A DNA stretch of 64,000 bases from contig VSIX01000033.1 of the NCBI GenBank assembly GCA_008086245.1, positions 60,285 to 124,284 on the forward strand, given 5' to 3'. Source of the DNA: Candidatus Mcinerneyibacterium aminivorans (GTDB lineage Bacteria; Macinerneyibacteriota; Macinerneyibacteria; Macinerneyibacteriales; Macinerneyibacteriaceae). Below the pieces are notes generated by a model, which saw nothing but the letters and a program-made list of their open reading frames with translations, was not told the origin of the DNA and ran no database searches. This document shows, one piece after another, positions 1 through 8,233 of the stretch (its first letter is position 1; every line of letters starts with the position of its first letter). Position numbers and translations under genes: made by a program.

Positions 1-23
1 TCAACAAAAATTTTTAAAAAACC

Positions 24-51
24 TTGATTTTTAATATATTTACAATATTAT
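24..51 (+). promoter_or_regulatory. promoter of the first gene, leaderless type
   Basis: A TTGATT -35 box at 24-29 and a TATTAT -10 box at 46-51 are separated by 16 bases. The ATG of the downstream gene is only 9 bases past the -10 box, so the predicted mRNA has about three bases or none before the start codon. No Shine-Dalgarno is present. Confidence 0.6.
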
Positions 52-60
52 GAATATGTT

Positions 61-1182
61 ATGGAAATAAATGAGTTTTTTTCTACAGATTATAGGGAAT
101 ATTTAAATCAAGCATTATCCAGATATATCGAGGAAGTATTAAAATACTATTCTACTTTCATAGAAGAAGGGAAAATTTTCCCTGATATCCTATACAACTT
201 AATTATAATTTATTTATGGAGAGATAATAAAGATAAGATTCATAATTTCCTGGAAGAACTTCTTGATAAAAATAATGAATATATCAAATATTTAAAATTA
301 AAAGAATACATTTATTCTGATAATAAATCATTCAGATTTAACAAAGATTTCCCAAAAAATTTAAAAAAAGAATATTCTTCTATATTAATTGATTTTTATG
401 AGAACCACCGGAAAGAATTTGACAATAAACCATTTTATTATAAGGAATTTTTTGAAATTCTGGGAGAATATGCCGCAAAAGTGAAAAATATTAATGATGC
501 ATTTATTTTTTTCTCTCTTTCTTTTCTATATAGTAAAGATCTAGCATCTTACTATTACAACCTCGGGAAAATGCATTATTCAAATGATAGAACTCAAAAA
601 GCCTACAATTTATTATCTTCTTCAATAGAAATAGACGATAAAAATTCTGATTGCTTAATTGAATTCTCACATGTATGTGCTGAATTAGATAAAGAAACAG
701 AAGCCATTAAAACATTAAAACTGGTTCATAATAGGCATCCAGATTATCCCGATGTATCTTATCGTTTAGGGAAATATTATCTGGATAATAATAATATAAA
801 AAAGGCAAAAAAATATTTTCAAAAAGCGCTTAAATACAACCCCAAATACACATCCGCAAATATAAATTATTTCTACCTTCTTTTTATTGAAGGTAATAAA
901 AATAAAATGCTTAATTTTATTGATAATATTGAAAATAATGATTTAAAAGATATCTTCCGTTTCTTTTATATTCTGGAATTCAAACAGGATTATGGTAAGC
1001 TATTAGATCTTTTAAATAAAAATGACAATATATCTTCAGAGATTTCAATAGGTTTATGGGATCATTTTATTGGTATTATGGATGATGAGCATAAACTTTC
1101 TTTTACTGAATATCTAAAAAATAATAAAGAAATTTTAGATAAGGATAAAATTGAGCCTTTAACAATAAAGTTTGAGGGTTAA
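61..1182 (+). CDS. TPR-repeat protein of unknown function
   Basis: This is a 373-residue protein without a signal peptide or membrane segment, so it is probably cytoplasmic. Roughly residues 145-275 form three to four tetratricopeptide repeats, with typical spacing such as YYNLGKMHYSNDRTQKAYNL and YRLGKYYLDNNNIKKAKKYF. The N-terminal 140 residues and the C-terminal 100 residues are helical and rich in Lys, Asn and aromatics, and match no family I recognise. TPRs mediate protein-protein contacts, so a scaffold or adaptor role is an inference. The ATG is chosen because a good promoter ends 9 bases upstream. The next gene starts two bases after the stop, so the two are probably co-transcribed. 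Confidence 0.75.
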   Translation: MEINEFFSTDYREYLNQALSRYIEEVLKYYSTFIEEGKIFPDILYNLIIIYLWRDNKDKIHNFLEELLDKNNEYIKYLKLKEYIYSDNKSFRFNKDFPKNLKKEYSSILIDFYENHRKEFDNKPFYYKEFFEILGEYAAKVKNINDAFIFFSLSFLYSKDLASYYYNLGKMHYSNDRTQKAYNLLSSSIEIDDKNSDCLIEFSHVCAELDKETEAIKTLKLVHNRHPDYPDVSYRLGKYYLDNNNIKKAKKYFQKALKYNPKYTSANINYFYLLFIEGNKNKMLNFIDNIENNDLKDIFRFFYILEFKQDYGKLLDLLNKNDNISSEISIGLWDHFIGIMDDEHKLSFTEYLKNNKEILDKDKIEPLTIKFEG

Positions 1183-1184
1183 TT

Positions 1185-1517
1185 ATGCCCCAATCAGATT
1201 TTAAGTTAACCTCTATTGTAAGACGAATCATAGTTCAGATGAATATTGATATTAACCAGTTAAATATTTCTGTAATCAATGGGGTAGCTTATCTGGATGG
1301 GAAAATAACAAAAACTGACCCTCATATTCGAAAAATGAAAAACGAATATTCATATGATAATGCAGTTTTAGAAAAAAAACTTGAAAAGGAATATAAAAAT
1401 ACTCTTAAAATGATGGACAGAAATATTATAAATGCTCCAGGAGTTAGAGGAGCAGTTTATAAATTTGAAAAGTGGGAAAAAACTTCCGCAGGTGGCTGGA
1501 TTAAAAAGCCCGATTGA
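1185..1517 (+). CDS. BON-domain-like small protein
   Basis: This 110-residue protein has no signal peptide. Residues 8-40 read like the first half of a BON domain: a helix beginning with VRRIIVQMN, then a strand with NISVINGVAYLDGKI, and near residues 82-92 the usual second strand NAPGVRGAVYKFEKW. BON domains usually bind phospholipid or other proteins. The central insert (residues 45-80) is longer than in ordinary BON domains and is charged, so the match is moderate. A GAGGG ribosome site lies 8 bases before the ATG. It ends one base from the convergent rsmA stop, and no separate terminator is visible between them. Confidence 0.55.
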   Translation: MPQSDFKLTSIVRRIIVQMNIDINQLNISVINGVAYLDGKITKTDPHIRKMKNEYSYDNAVLEKKLEKEYKNTLKMMDRNIINAPGVRGAVYKFEKWEKTSAGGWIKKPD

Positions 1518-1518
1518 T

Positions 1519-2292
1519 TCACTCTTCTAATTTTTCTAATTCCGAATAAATAAGTTTAAAAGTATCTAATGGAAGCTCTTCCGCTCTAGCTTTTAAGTTA
1601 ATATTATTCTTTTTCAAAATATTATTTATGTTCTGTTTGCCGTATTTTTTCTTTAAATTGTTAGATAATGTTTTTCTCTTATGTCGAAAGCATATAAATA
1701 AAAAATCAATAAAGTTTGAACTGTCAAAAATATTTTTCTTATTTTTTATATTCAAGGATATAACTGCAGAATCAACCTTTGGTCTTGGTGTGAATTCTCC
1801 CCTATTTACCTTTTTCAAAAATTTTACCTCAGCAAAGTTTTTCACAAAAACGGTAAAAGCATTATATTTTTTATTGGAGGGGGCAGCTGTAAGTGATTTT
1901 GCTACTTCATACTGAACCATAAGTATGGCTTTTTTTATATATTTATGATATCTGTAAATATGCTTAATTATTGGCTTGGTTATATAATATGGTATATTTC
2001 CTACTAATATTAAATTTTCTTTAAAATTTAAAGGAAAATTTAATATATCTTTGTTGATAATCTTTGCCTTATCCTTAGAAATTTTTTTTAATTTATTTGC
2101 TAGCCCATCATCAATTTCAACAATTTTTAAATCAATATCATCGAGTTCTAAGAGATATTTTGTTAGGTTTCCCGTACCTCCTCCAATTTCAACAACAGTT
2201 TCATTCCTGTTTAAATCCAGCTGTTCAACTATAAATTCCAGAGTATCCTTATTATGAAGGAAGTTCTGACCTAAACTTTTTTTAGCTCTCAA
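1519..2292 (-). CDS. rsmA: 16S rRNA adenine dimethyltransferase RsmA (KsgA)
   Basis: The protein dimethylates two adjacent adenines in the 3'-terminal hairpin of 16S rRNA during small-subunit assembly, using S-adenosylmethionine. The sequence shows the family opening KKSLGQNFLHN at residues 4-14, the SAM-binding motif VEIGGGTGNLTKYL near 34-47, and the catalytic GNIPYYIT near 98-105. At 257 residues it is the usual length. The start is a TTG codon that overlaps the end of rqcP by 11 bases, and the upstream codons belong to rqcP. It is the last gene of a unit that begins with two periplasmic chaperones, a functionally mixed arrangement. The assignment is firm. Confidence 0.96.
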   Translation of the reverse strand: MRAKKSLGQNFLHNKDTLEFIVEQLDLNRNETVVEIGGGTGNLTKYLLELDDIDLKIVEIDDGLANKLKKISKDKAKIINKDILNFPLNFKENLILVGNIPYYITKPIIKHIYRYHKYIKKAILMVQYEVAKSLTAAPSNKKYNAFTVFVKNFAEVKFLKKVNRGEFTPRPKVDSAVISLNIKNKKNIFDSSNFIDFLFICFRHKRKTLSNNLKKKYGKQNINNILKKNNINLKARAEELPLDTFKLIYSELEKLEE

Positions 2293-2557
2293 TATTTTCT
2301 TCTTTCAGCACCGTATACAATTTTTTTGCCTGCTGTTTAGAAATATTTTTATTCTGTGGTATTTTGTTAATTCTAAAGACAATTCTTTTGGTGTACATAT
2401 ATATTGTTATTACATCTCCTTTTTCAACATCATATGCGGGCTTAAGGGTTTTTTCTTCCTCTTCACCATAAAAAACATTTCCATTATTACAAAGTTTTTT
2501 AGCAACGGTCCTTCTTTTAGAAATTCTTGAGATTTTTAAATATTTGTCAATTCTCAT
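2282..2557 (-). CDS. rqcP: S4-domain RNA-binding protein RqcP
   Basis: This is a 91-residue S4-fold protein. Residues 1-50 carry the S4 signature MRIDKYLKISRISKRRTVAK followed by a GDVITIYM strand. The C-terminal LYTVLKEE is characteristic of the RqcP/YabO branch rather than of Hsp15 heat-shock proteins. RqcP binds 50S subunits obstructed by peptidyl-tRNA and cooperates with RqcH during C-terminal alanine tailing in ribosome quality control. The rqcH gene is not in this window. It overlaps rsmA, so the two are probably translationally coupled. Family membership is sure; RqcP rather than Hsp15 is likely. Confidence 0.85.
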   Translation of the reverse strand: MRIDKYLKISRISKRRTVAKKLCNNGNVFYGEEEEKTLKPAYDVEKGDVITIYMYTKRIVFRINKIPQNKNISKQQAKKLYTVLKEENIES

Positions 2558-2563
2558 AATACC

Positions 2564-3793
2564 CTAAATAAATATTTCAATATAATACTTATCTTTTAAT
2601 TGATTTGCAACTTCATTAATTTTTTCATCAATTTTTCTTGACATTAACATATTTTTTATACGGGATTTGATTTCAGAAAAATCCCTTTTTTTAGCTTCTG
2701 TTTTATTAATTAAATATACAATTACAAGTCCTCTATTAAAATAAAATGGCCTGGATAATTCTTTTGTATTTTTCAAATGTTCCATAATTTTGGAATTTAT
2801 TTCATTTGGCTTGACTTCATTAAAATTGAAAAATTTTATATTTAGCTTCTCAGCCCAGGATTTTAAACCATTCCACCCATTTTTATCATATTGTGATTTA
2901 AAATTATTGTAATAATCATTAATTTTCTTTTCTGAGGGTTTAGGAGTAATTACTATATGAAACGCTTTTCTTTTATTGTCTTTTATATCCTCAAGATAAG
3001 CAATATGATACCCATATTTTGTTTTAAATGGTTTGCTAATCTCTCCTTCATCCATATTATAAATAACTTCTTCAAAACTCTCTACAAGCTGTCCCTTTTC
3101 AATATATCCCAAATCACCACCCTTTTGAGCTGTTGGTCCTTCTGAATACTCTTTGGCCGCTTCCTTAAAACTTATCTCTTGATTTAATATTTTGTGTCTA
3201 ATACTGGAAAGAGAGGTTTTAATTTCTTCGATATCATCCTCTTTTACATCCACCGGTAAAAAAGCGATTTCATAGGTATATTTTGGAGGATTTTGAAATT
3301 TATCCTCATGTTTGTTATAAAATTCTTTTAACTCATCTTCTGTTATATTTATATTTGGGCGTATCTCTCTGCCTACATATTCATTTACATATAAGTTCTC
3401 TTTTATCCTATTTCTATAAGTTGACCTTAAATTATTTACTGATAGCCCCTGCTCCTGAAGAGCTTTTTGAAGTCCTGATTCGCCTCCAAATTTTTTCTTC
3501 ATGTCATTGATCATTCCATCTACCTGTTTTTCAATTTCTTCTTCTGCTACTTGAATTTCTTTTTTTTCACTTGCTTCAAGATAAACTATCTTCCGATTTA
3601 TAATATCTTTTAAAATATCAAGCTTTTCTTCTTCAGTAGTATCTCTTCCCATTAAAAACTGATCAAGTTCACTTTTTAATATAATTGTATCATTGATCCT
3701 GGCTACAATTTTTTCTTCGTAGCTCTGAGCAAAAACAAGTGAGGAAAATATTAAAATTACACTCACAACTAATAGCAATATTTTCTTAAACAT
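2564..3793 (-). CDS. periplasmic SurA-like peptidyl-prolyl isomerase/chaperone
   Basis: The 409-residue protein begins with a signal peptide (FKKILLLVVSVILIFSSLVF, cleavage probably near residue 22). An N-terminal SurA-type chaperone domain covers about residues 25-160. One recognisable parvulin PPIase domain covers about 170-270, including the motif QKGGDLGYIEKGQLVESFEE and the closing KTKYGYHIAYLE. Residues 280-400 look like a second, degenerate parvulin unit. SurA chaperones outer-membrane proteins across the periplasm, which fits a two-membrane cell. GGAGG precedes the ATG. The gene directly upstream encodes a lipoprotein with the same domain plan, so the pair probably shares a role in envelope biogenesis. 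Confidence 0.88.
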   Translation of the reverse strand: MFKKILLLVVSVILIFSSLVFAQSYEEKIVARINDTIILKSELDQFLMGRDTTEEEKLDILKDIINRKIVYLEASEKKEIQVAEEEIEKQVDGMINDMKKKFGGESGLQKALQEQGLSVNNLRSTYRNRIKENLYVNEYVGREIRPNINITEDELKEFYNKHEDKFQNPPKYTYEIAFLPVDVKEDDIEEIKTSLSSIRHKILNQEISFKEAAKEYSEGPTAQKGGDLGYIEKGQLVESFEEVIYNMDEGEISKPFKTKYGYHIAYLEDIKDNKRKAFHIVITPKPSEKKINDYYNNFKSQYDKNGWNGLKSWAEKLNIKFFNFNEVKPNEINSKIMEHLKNTKELSRPFYFNRGLVIVYLINKTEAKKRDFSEIKSRIKNMLMSRKIDEKINEVANQLKDKYYIEIFI

Positions 3794-3814
3794 ATTTCCT
3801 CCATCAAATTTTAA

Positions 3815-4747
3815 TTAATTATTGAAATAGCTTTCATTTATCATTATCTTATAATTTCTTTTTTTTAAAGAATTAATCCACTGCTTGTATCGAACTTCTC
3901 TTTTTCTATATAGAAGAAGTTTTCTTATCGATTCCTTTACTTCATCCGAATAACCAATTCTTGATTTATAAAGTTTTCTTTCAAGTTTAAATATATGGTA
4001 ATTATTATATTCACCTTTTAATACTTTTGTATAACTACCTGTTCTTAAAGAAAATAATTCTTCGGCAAAATTTTCCGGTAATTCATTTTTCGTATATATA
4101 TTAGTATTATCTTCTTCAATTTTCCCGGTTAATGCAACATAGATATCATCAAAGCTTTCCCCGTCCCTTAATCGGTTCATAATATTTTCCGCTTCTTTTT
4201 GTGTATCAAGTATAATTTCTTTAACCTCGACACTTCTGGGTCTTACATAGTCTTCTTTGTGATTAGAATAATATTTTGATATTTCCAGATTGGTTACCTT
4301 AATATTACTAAAAATAAGCTGTTCCTCTACAATGCGTACAAGCCATTTTCTTTTTAAATATTTTTTAAATTTTTCGAAATTAACATTATTTTTCTTTAGT
4401 ATTTCTTCAAATTGTTTTTCATTTTTATACTGGGATTTTATCAAATCAATTTCTTTTTCAAGCTGAAAATCATTAATTTCAATTTTTTCTTTTTTTGCCA
4501 CATCTAAAATTATTTCTTCATTGATCATTGTTTTGAGAAAATCATATTTCAGCTTTTTTAAATTTTGATTTTTATCTGTATAATTCCCCAATGTAAAATT
4601 AAAATAATCATTTAATTCTCCAAGAGTTATTTCATTTTCATTAATTTTTGCTACTACTGTTTTCCGCTGGTCATTTTTTTCTGTTATTGAACAAGATATA
4701 AGTATTACTAGTGCAAAAATTACCAAATATATTATTTTACTTTTCAA
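3815..4747 (-). CDS. SurA/PrsA-like lipoprotein foldase
   Basis: The 310-residue protein starts with a lipoprotein signal whose lipobox is LISC (Cys at residue 19), so it should be membrane-anchored outside the cytoplasm. After the Cys it has a SurA-type N-terminal chaperone region (about 30-160, with VVAKINENEITLGELNDYF) and a weak parvulin-like segment (about 170-260). The usual GGDLG signature is absent from that segment, so isomerase activity is doubtful and a chaperone role is more likely. The start is TTG with AAGGAG five to six bases upstream. It is the first gene of a unit with the second SurA-like protein, rqcP and rsmA. Confidence 0.8.
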   Translation of the reverse strand: MKSKIIYLVIFALVILISCSITEKNDQRKTVVAKINENEITLGELNDYFNFTLGNYTDKNQNLKKLKYDFLKTMINEEIILDVAKKEKIEINDFQLEKEIDLIKSQYKNEKQFEEILKKNNVNFEKFKKYLKRKWLVRIVEEQLIFSNIKVTNLEISKYYSNHKEDYVRPRSVEVKEIILDTQKEAENIMNRLRDGESFDDIYVALTGKIEEDNTNIYTKNELPENFAEELFSLRTGSYTKVLKGEYNNYHIFKLERKLYKSRIGYSDEVKESIRKLLLYRKREVRYKQWINSLKKRNYKIMINESYFNN

Positions 4748-4783
4748 ATTATCTCCTTCAAAAATTAATTCTTTTCCTTTAAT

Positions 4784-4811
4784 AAAATACTTTAAATGAG
4801 TTTAATGTCAA
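4784..4811 (-). promoter_or_regulatory. promoter of the SurA-like/rqcP/rsmA unit
   Basis: On the minus strand a perfect TTGACA lies at 4811-4806 and TATTTT at 4789-4784, spaced 16 bases apart. It sits just beyond the purC stop and about 37 bases before the TTG start of the lipoprotein gene, which has its own ribosome binding site. Confidence 0.6.
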
Positions 4812-4818
4812 CCTTTAA

Positions 4819-5721
4819 TTAGAGGTCTAACTCCTCAATTAAATCTTTTCCGGTTAATTTTTTATAAGCATCCAAATACTTTGCACTGGTTGTTTGAATA
4901 ACATTTGATGTTAATGAAGGAGGTTTTGAATTCTTGTCCCAGCCTGTTTCATCCAGCCAATCTCTTAAAAATTGTTTATCAAAACTTTTTTGTTTTCTAC
5001 CCACTACATATTCATCCAGAGGCCAGAATCTTGATGAATCCGGAGTTAATATCTCATCTATTATTATTAATTCTCCGTCATGTATGCCAAACTCAAATTT
5101 TGTATCTGCTATTATAATTCCTCTTTTCTTGGCATATTCTTTAGCTTTTTCATAAATGGAAATAGAAATATTTTTAATACGGGTTGCCAACTCTTTTCCT
5201 ATAAAGTCCTTCATTTCTTCAAAGGTAATATTTTCGTCGTGCCCTTCTTCTGCTTTTGTAGTAGGTGTAAAAAGAGGAGTATTGAGCTCCTGACTTTCTT
5301 TTAAATTATCAGGAAGTTCTATCCCACAAACCTGACCGTTCTTTTTATAGCTTCTCCATCCGGACCCGGTTATAAATCCCCTCACTATGCATTCAACTTT
5401 CACCGGTTCGGCTTTTTTTACCAGGATGCTTCTACCGTATAAAGTATCTCTGTATTCTTTTAACTTCTCTGGGAAGTTGTCAAATTTAGTCTTTTCCAGG
5501 TGATTCTGAATAATATCTTTCATTTTTTTAAACCAAAAATTTGAGATATTATTCAGTACCATACCTTTATAAGGTATTCCTTCTTTTAGAACATGATCAA
5601 AAGCTGAAACTCTATCTGTAGTAATAATTAATAGCTTATCATCCATATCATAAATATCTCTAACTTTGCCCTCTGATATTTTTTTTAGCCCTTTAATATC
5701 TGTACCTGTAATAGTTTTCAT
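4819..5721 (-). CDS. purC: SAICAR synthase PurC
   Basis: The enzyme (phosphoribosylaminoimidazole-succinocarboxamide synthase) ligates aspartate to CAIR with ATP in de novo purine synthesis. Residues 15-25 show ISEGKVRDIYD, the nucleotide-binding opening of the family, followed by TTDRVSAFDHVL. Later come VRGFITGSGWRSY and LIIIDEILTPDSSRFW. With 300 residues it belongs to the longer form rather than the about 240-residue form of enteric bacteria. The ATG overlaps the miaA stop by four bases (ATGA), with GGAGG upstream. No other pur gene is nearby. The assignment is firm. Confidence 0.97.
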   Translation of the reverse strand: MKTITGTDIKGLKKISEGKVRDIYDMDDKLLIITTDRVSAFDHVLKEGIPYKGMVLNNISNFWFKKMKDIIQNHLEKTKFDNFPEKLKEYRDTLYGRSILVKKAEPVKVECIVRGFITGSGWRSYKKNGQVCGIELPDNLKESQELNTPLFTPTTKAEEGHDENITFEEMKDFIGKELATRIKNISISIYEKAKEYAKKRGIIIADTKFEFGIHDGELIIIDEILTPDSSRFWPLDEYVVGRKQKSFDKQFLRDWLDETGWDKNSKPPSLTSNVIQTTSAKYLDAYKKLTGKDLIEELDL

Positions 5722-6644
5722 TTTAATCCTCCCTTTTCTTTAATATCGGTTAAAATTTTACTAAAAATTTCATTATATCCTTCAGTGTCCAAATTAAGTT
5801 CAATTGTATCCTCTTCTTTTCTATACCAGATTAACTGTCTTTTTGCAAAATGTCTTGTGTTTCTTTTGATTAGCCTTATCATTTCCTGCCTGCTAATTTT
5901 GTTTTCCAAAAAATCAACTACTTCCTCATACCCTATAGCTTTAAACCCCTTTTCATTTCCATTAAATCCTTTATTTTTTACTAAATCCTCCACTTCATTT
6001 ATTAATCCCTTTTCTATCATTTTTTCCACTCTTTTATTAATACGATTATATAAATTTTCTCTATTCCTGGAGAAAATATAATATAAATAATTGTATCTTG
6101 ATTTCTTTTCTTTAGAATGCCATTGGGTTCTCGTTTTACCCGATACATAATATATTTCTAAAGCACGTTTAACCCTATATAGGTCATTTGGATGTATTTT
6201 TTCAGCTGATTTGGGATCAATTTTCTGTAATTTGTTATAAAGATGTTCTCTGCCATTTTTTTCAACCGCTTTATCCAGCTTCCTTCTTATTTCAGGATTT
6301 CTACCTGGCATATCATCTAAACCATAAATTAACTTGTTAATATACATCGGAGTTCCACCGCATATAATTACTTTTTTGCCTCTATTTTTTAGTTCAGTTA
6401 TTTTTTTATCTGCATCTTCGATAAAATTTGATACATCATATATTTCATCCGGTTCTACAAGATTTATAAGATGATATTTATCCCGCTGGGATTTTTTCGG
6501 TTTAGCAGTTCCAATATCTAAATATTTATAAACTGCCTGGGAATCAGCAGATATTATTTCTGCATTTAATTTTGAAGAAAGGTCATTTACAAATTTTGTT
6601 TTACCAACAGCTGTAGGCCCCGATATTATTATAAAATCAAGCAA
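5718..6644 (-). CDS. miaA: tRNA dimethylallyltransferase MiaA
   Basis: MiaA transfers a dimethylallyl group to N6 of A37 in tRNAs that read codons starting with U. The P-loop GPTAVGKT is at residues 9-16, followed by the family motif ISADSQAVYKYLDIGTAKP, the tRNA-binding GGTPMYINKLIYGLDDMPGR, and the C-terminal RNTRHFAKRQLIWYR. At 308 residues it is the typical length. The start is TTG with AAGGAG upstream; no nearer ATG fits. The 37-methylthio branch is represented in this window only by MtaB, which acts on t6A; MiaB is not seen here. It is translationally coupled to purC. Confidence 0.97.
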   Translation of the reverse strand: MLDFIIISGPTAVGKTKFVNDLSSKLNAEIISADSQAVYKYLDIGTAKPKKSQRDKYHLINLVEPDEIYDVSNFIEDADKKITELKNRGKKVIICGGTPMYINKLIYGLDDMPGRNPEIRRKLDKAVEKNGREHLYNKLQKIDPKSAEKIHPNDLYRVKRALEIYYVSGKTRTQWHSKEKKSRYNYLYYIFSRNRENLYNRINKRVEKMIEKGLINEVEDLVKNKGFNGNEKGFKAIGYEEVVDFLENKISRQEMIRLIKRNTRHFAKRQLIWYRKEEDTIELNLDTEGYNEIFSKILTDIKEKGGLK

Positions 6645-6659
6645 AAATTCTCCTTTATT

Positions 6660-7349
6660 TTAAAGCAGCATCCCTGCAGAAAAACTGATGAAGAATCCTT
6701 CAATCCTTGTTGCCGGACCACCGGATATTGAAATACCATTTACTGTCCACCCATAATTTAGCGGAGACATCATATATCCTGATCTGATTCCGAAAAAAAG
6801 AGTGCCGAATATATTGTTTTCCATATAAAAATCTATACCGATGGTGGGTTCAAACAAATAGCTACTTGTTTTCATTACAACCCCATCCATAAGACTGTTT
6901 TGATCTAATACTTTAGAAAAACTATCAATTGAACTCTCTATGATATTAATATTTAATTCTCCATACCCAAAATTAAAAATAGGATAAAAATAAATATTTT
7001 TCGTATTATAAAGAATAAACCCAAATGAGAAAAGTTCCCAGTTTCCTGTCAATTTGGTTGAGTAATTACCATTTCTGGAATTATTGCCATAAAATTGATG
7101 GTAATTAATACCAAATATTATTTTTTTTTGAATGATATTATGATTTCCTATACCAACTGAATCACAATAGCTATTAATCTCGGGATACCCCTTGTCTATA
7201 AGAGCATTATTTAAATTATCAACTTTCAGAAAAATTCCCCTATACATCATATAATTGACAATTATTTTCTTTTTATTAGAAACAGAAAATCCCGTTGCTG
7301 TAAAAATAAAAATCAAAATTGACAAAATCACAATTTTTTTTATTTTCAA
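6660..7349 (-). CDS. exported beta-barrel-like protein
   Basis: This 229-residue protein has a clear signal peptide (KIVILSILIFIFTATGFS). The mature part is made of alternating strands rich in Gly, Asn and aromatics, and ends in FFISFSAGMLL, which resembles an outer-membrane beta-barrel ending in a hydrophobic terminal strand. I cannot name a family. It starts at a TTG codon with AAGGGG a few bases upstream, and there is no in-frame ATG before the signal peptide. It is the first gene of a unit with miaA and purC, which lie 15 bases downstream, an odd partnership that may simply reflect read-through. Confidence 0.6.
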   Translation of the reverse strand: MKIKKIVILSILIFIFTATGFSVSNKKKIIVNYMMYRGIFLKVDNLNNALIDKGYPEINSYCDSVGIGNHNIIQKKIIFGINYHQFYGNNSRNGNYSTKLTGNWELFSFGFILYNTKNIYFYPIFNFGYGELNINIIESSIDSFSKVLDQNSLMDGVVMKTSSYLFEPTIGIDFYMENNIFGTLFFGIRSGYMMSPLNYGWTVNGISISGGPATRIEGFFISFSAGMLL

Positions 7350-7383
7350 ACTTACCCCTTAAGTTAATTCACAGGTTAAAAGA

Positions 7384-7412
7384 ATTATAATTTTTATAAG
7401 CGAAAGAATCAA
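7384..7412 (-). promoter_or_regulatory. promoter of the barrel protein/miaA/purC unit
   Basis: A TTGATT -35 box at 7412-7407 and a consensus TATAAT -10 box at 7389-7384 are spaced by 17 bases. The gap to the TTG start is 34 bases and includes an AAGGGG ribosome site. The -35 box lies inside an inverted repeat described separately. Confidence 0.65.
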
Positions 7413-7433
7413 GAATTTTTTAATTCTGGATTC
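7406..7433. repeat. inverted repeat overlapping a -35 box
   Basis: GAATC-a-AGAATT, loop TTTT, AATTCT-g-GATTC form an 11-pair stem with one mismatch. It covers the -35 box of the barrel-gene promoter and lies downstream of the sirtuin gene. It could be a weak terminator for the sirtuin unit or an operator for the barrel gene. A T-run after the hairpin is short. Confidence 0.45.
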
Positions 7434-7509
7434 TGTTTTCTGTATTATGTAGTATGTTAAAAAGAAAATAACTCATAAATATTCAATAAGTTAAGTAAAA
7501 TAAAAAACA

Positions 7510-8229
7510 TCATGAGAGCCATTTATCCGCAAGTTTGGGAAGGATTTCTTCTGCTTTTCCAGGATGAAACTCATCTATAAACCGATAATTATCAGGTTTA
7601 TCAAGGTTTATACATATTACATCTGCTTTATTTCGCTTAGCAATCTGTACAAAGGAAGCAGCGGGATATACTGTACCGCTTGTACCCACCACTATTAACA
7701 AATTAACTCTATTAAGTTTATTCTTAATTTCATCCATAAATCTCGGAATTTCTCCAAACCAAACCACATCCGGTCGTAATTTAGATTTACATAAGGGACA
7801 TAATGGAATATCCTGTTTCAGATCAATTTTATCAAGTTTAAACTTTTTTTTACATTCAATACAGCCTGCTTTTAAAATATTACCATGCATCTGAAAAACC
7901 CTTTTATTACCTGCTCTCTGGTGCAGGTCATCGACATTCTGGGTGATAATACAAAAATTTTCCCCAAGGATTTTTTCCATTTCAAACAAAGATTTATGGG
8001 CTTTATTTGGCTCAGCTTTTTTTACTTTTTCTATTCTTTTTTTATAAAATTCCCATATAAGTTCTGGGTTTTTTTGAAATGCCTCATACCTTGCCAGCTC
8101 TTTTACATCATATTCTTTCCAGTAACCATTACTTCCTCTAAAGGTTTTTAAACCCGAATCTGTACTTATTCCAGCTCCAGTTAAGATAACTGTTTCTGTT
8201 TTTTTATTTATTTTATAATCTGTTTTCAT
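7510..8229 (-). CDS. cobB: NAD-dependent protein deacylase, sirtuin family
   Basis: Sirtuins remove acyl groups from lysines with NAD, giving nicotinamide and O-acyl-ADP-ribose. Residues 15-35 show the NAD-binding ILTGAGISTDSGLKTFRG. ITQNVDDLHQRAG and the catalytic His in FQMHGNI follow. A zinc site is formed by CIEC and CPLC near residues 122-148, and VVWFGE and VVGTSGTVYPAA complete the fold. At 239 residues it is a normal bacterial sirtuin. It follows umuC by four bases, so it is the last gene of the DNA-damage cassette unit. The substrate class cannot be read from the sequence. Confidence 0.95.
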   Translation of the reverse strand: MKTDYKINKKTETVILTGAGISTDSGLKTFRGSNGYWKEYDVKELARYEAFQKNPELIWEFYKKRIEKVKKAEPNKAHKSLFEMEKILGENFCIITQNVDDLHQRAGNKRVFQMHGNILKAGCIECKKKFKLDKIDLKQDIPLCPLCKSKLRPDVVWFGEIPRFMDEIKNKLNRVNLLIVVGTSGTVYPAASFVQIAKRNKADVICINLDKPDNYRFIDEFHPGKAEEILPKLADKWLS

Positions 8230-8233
8230 ATTG

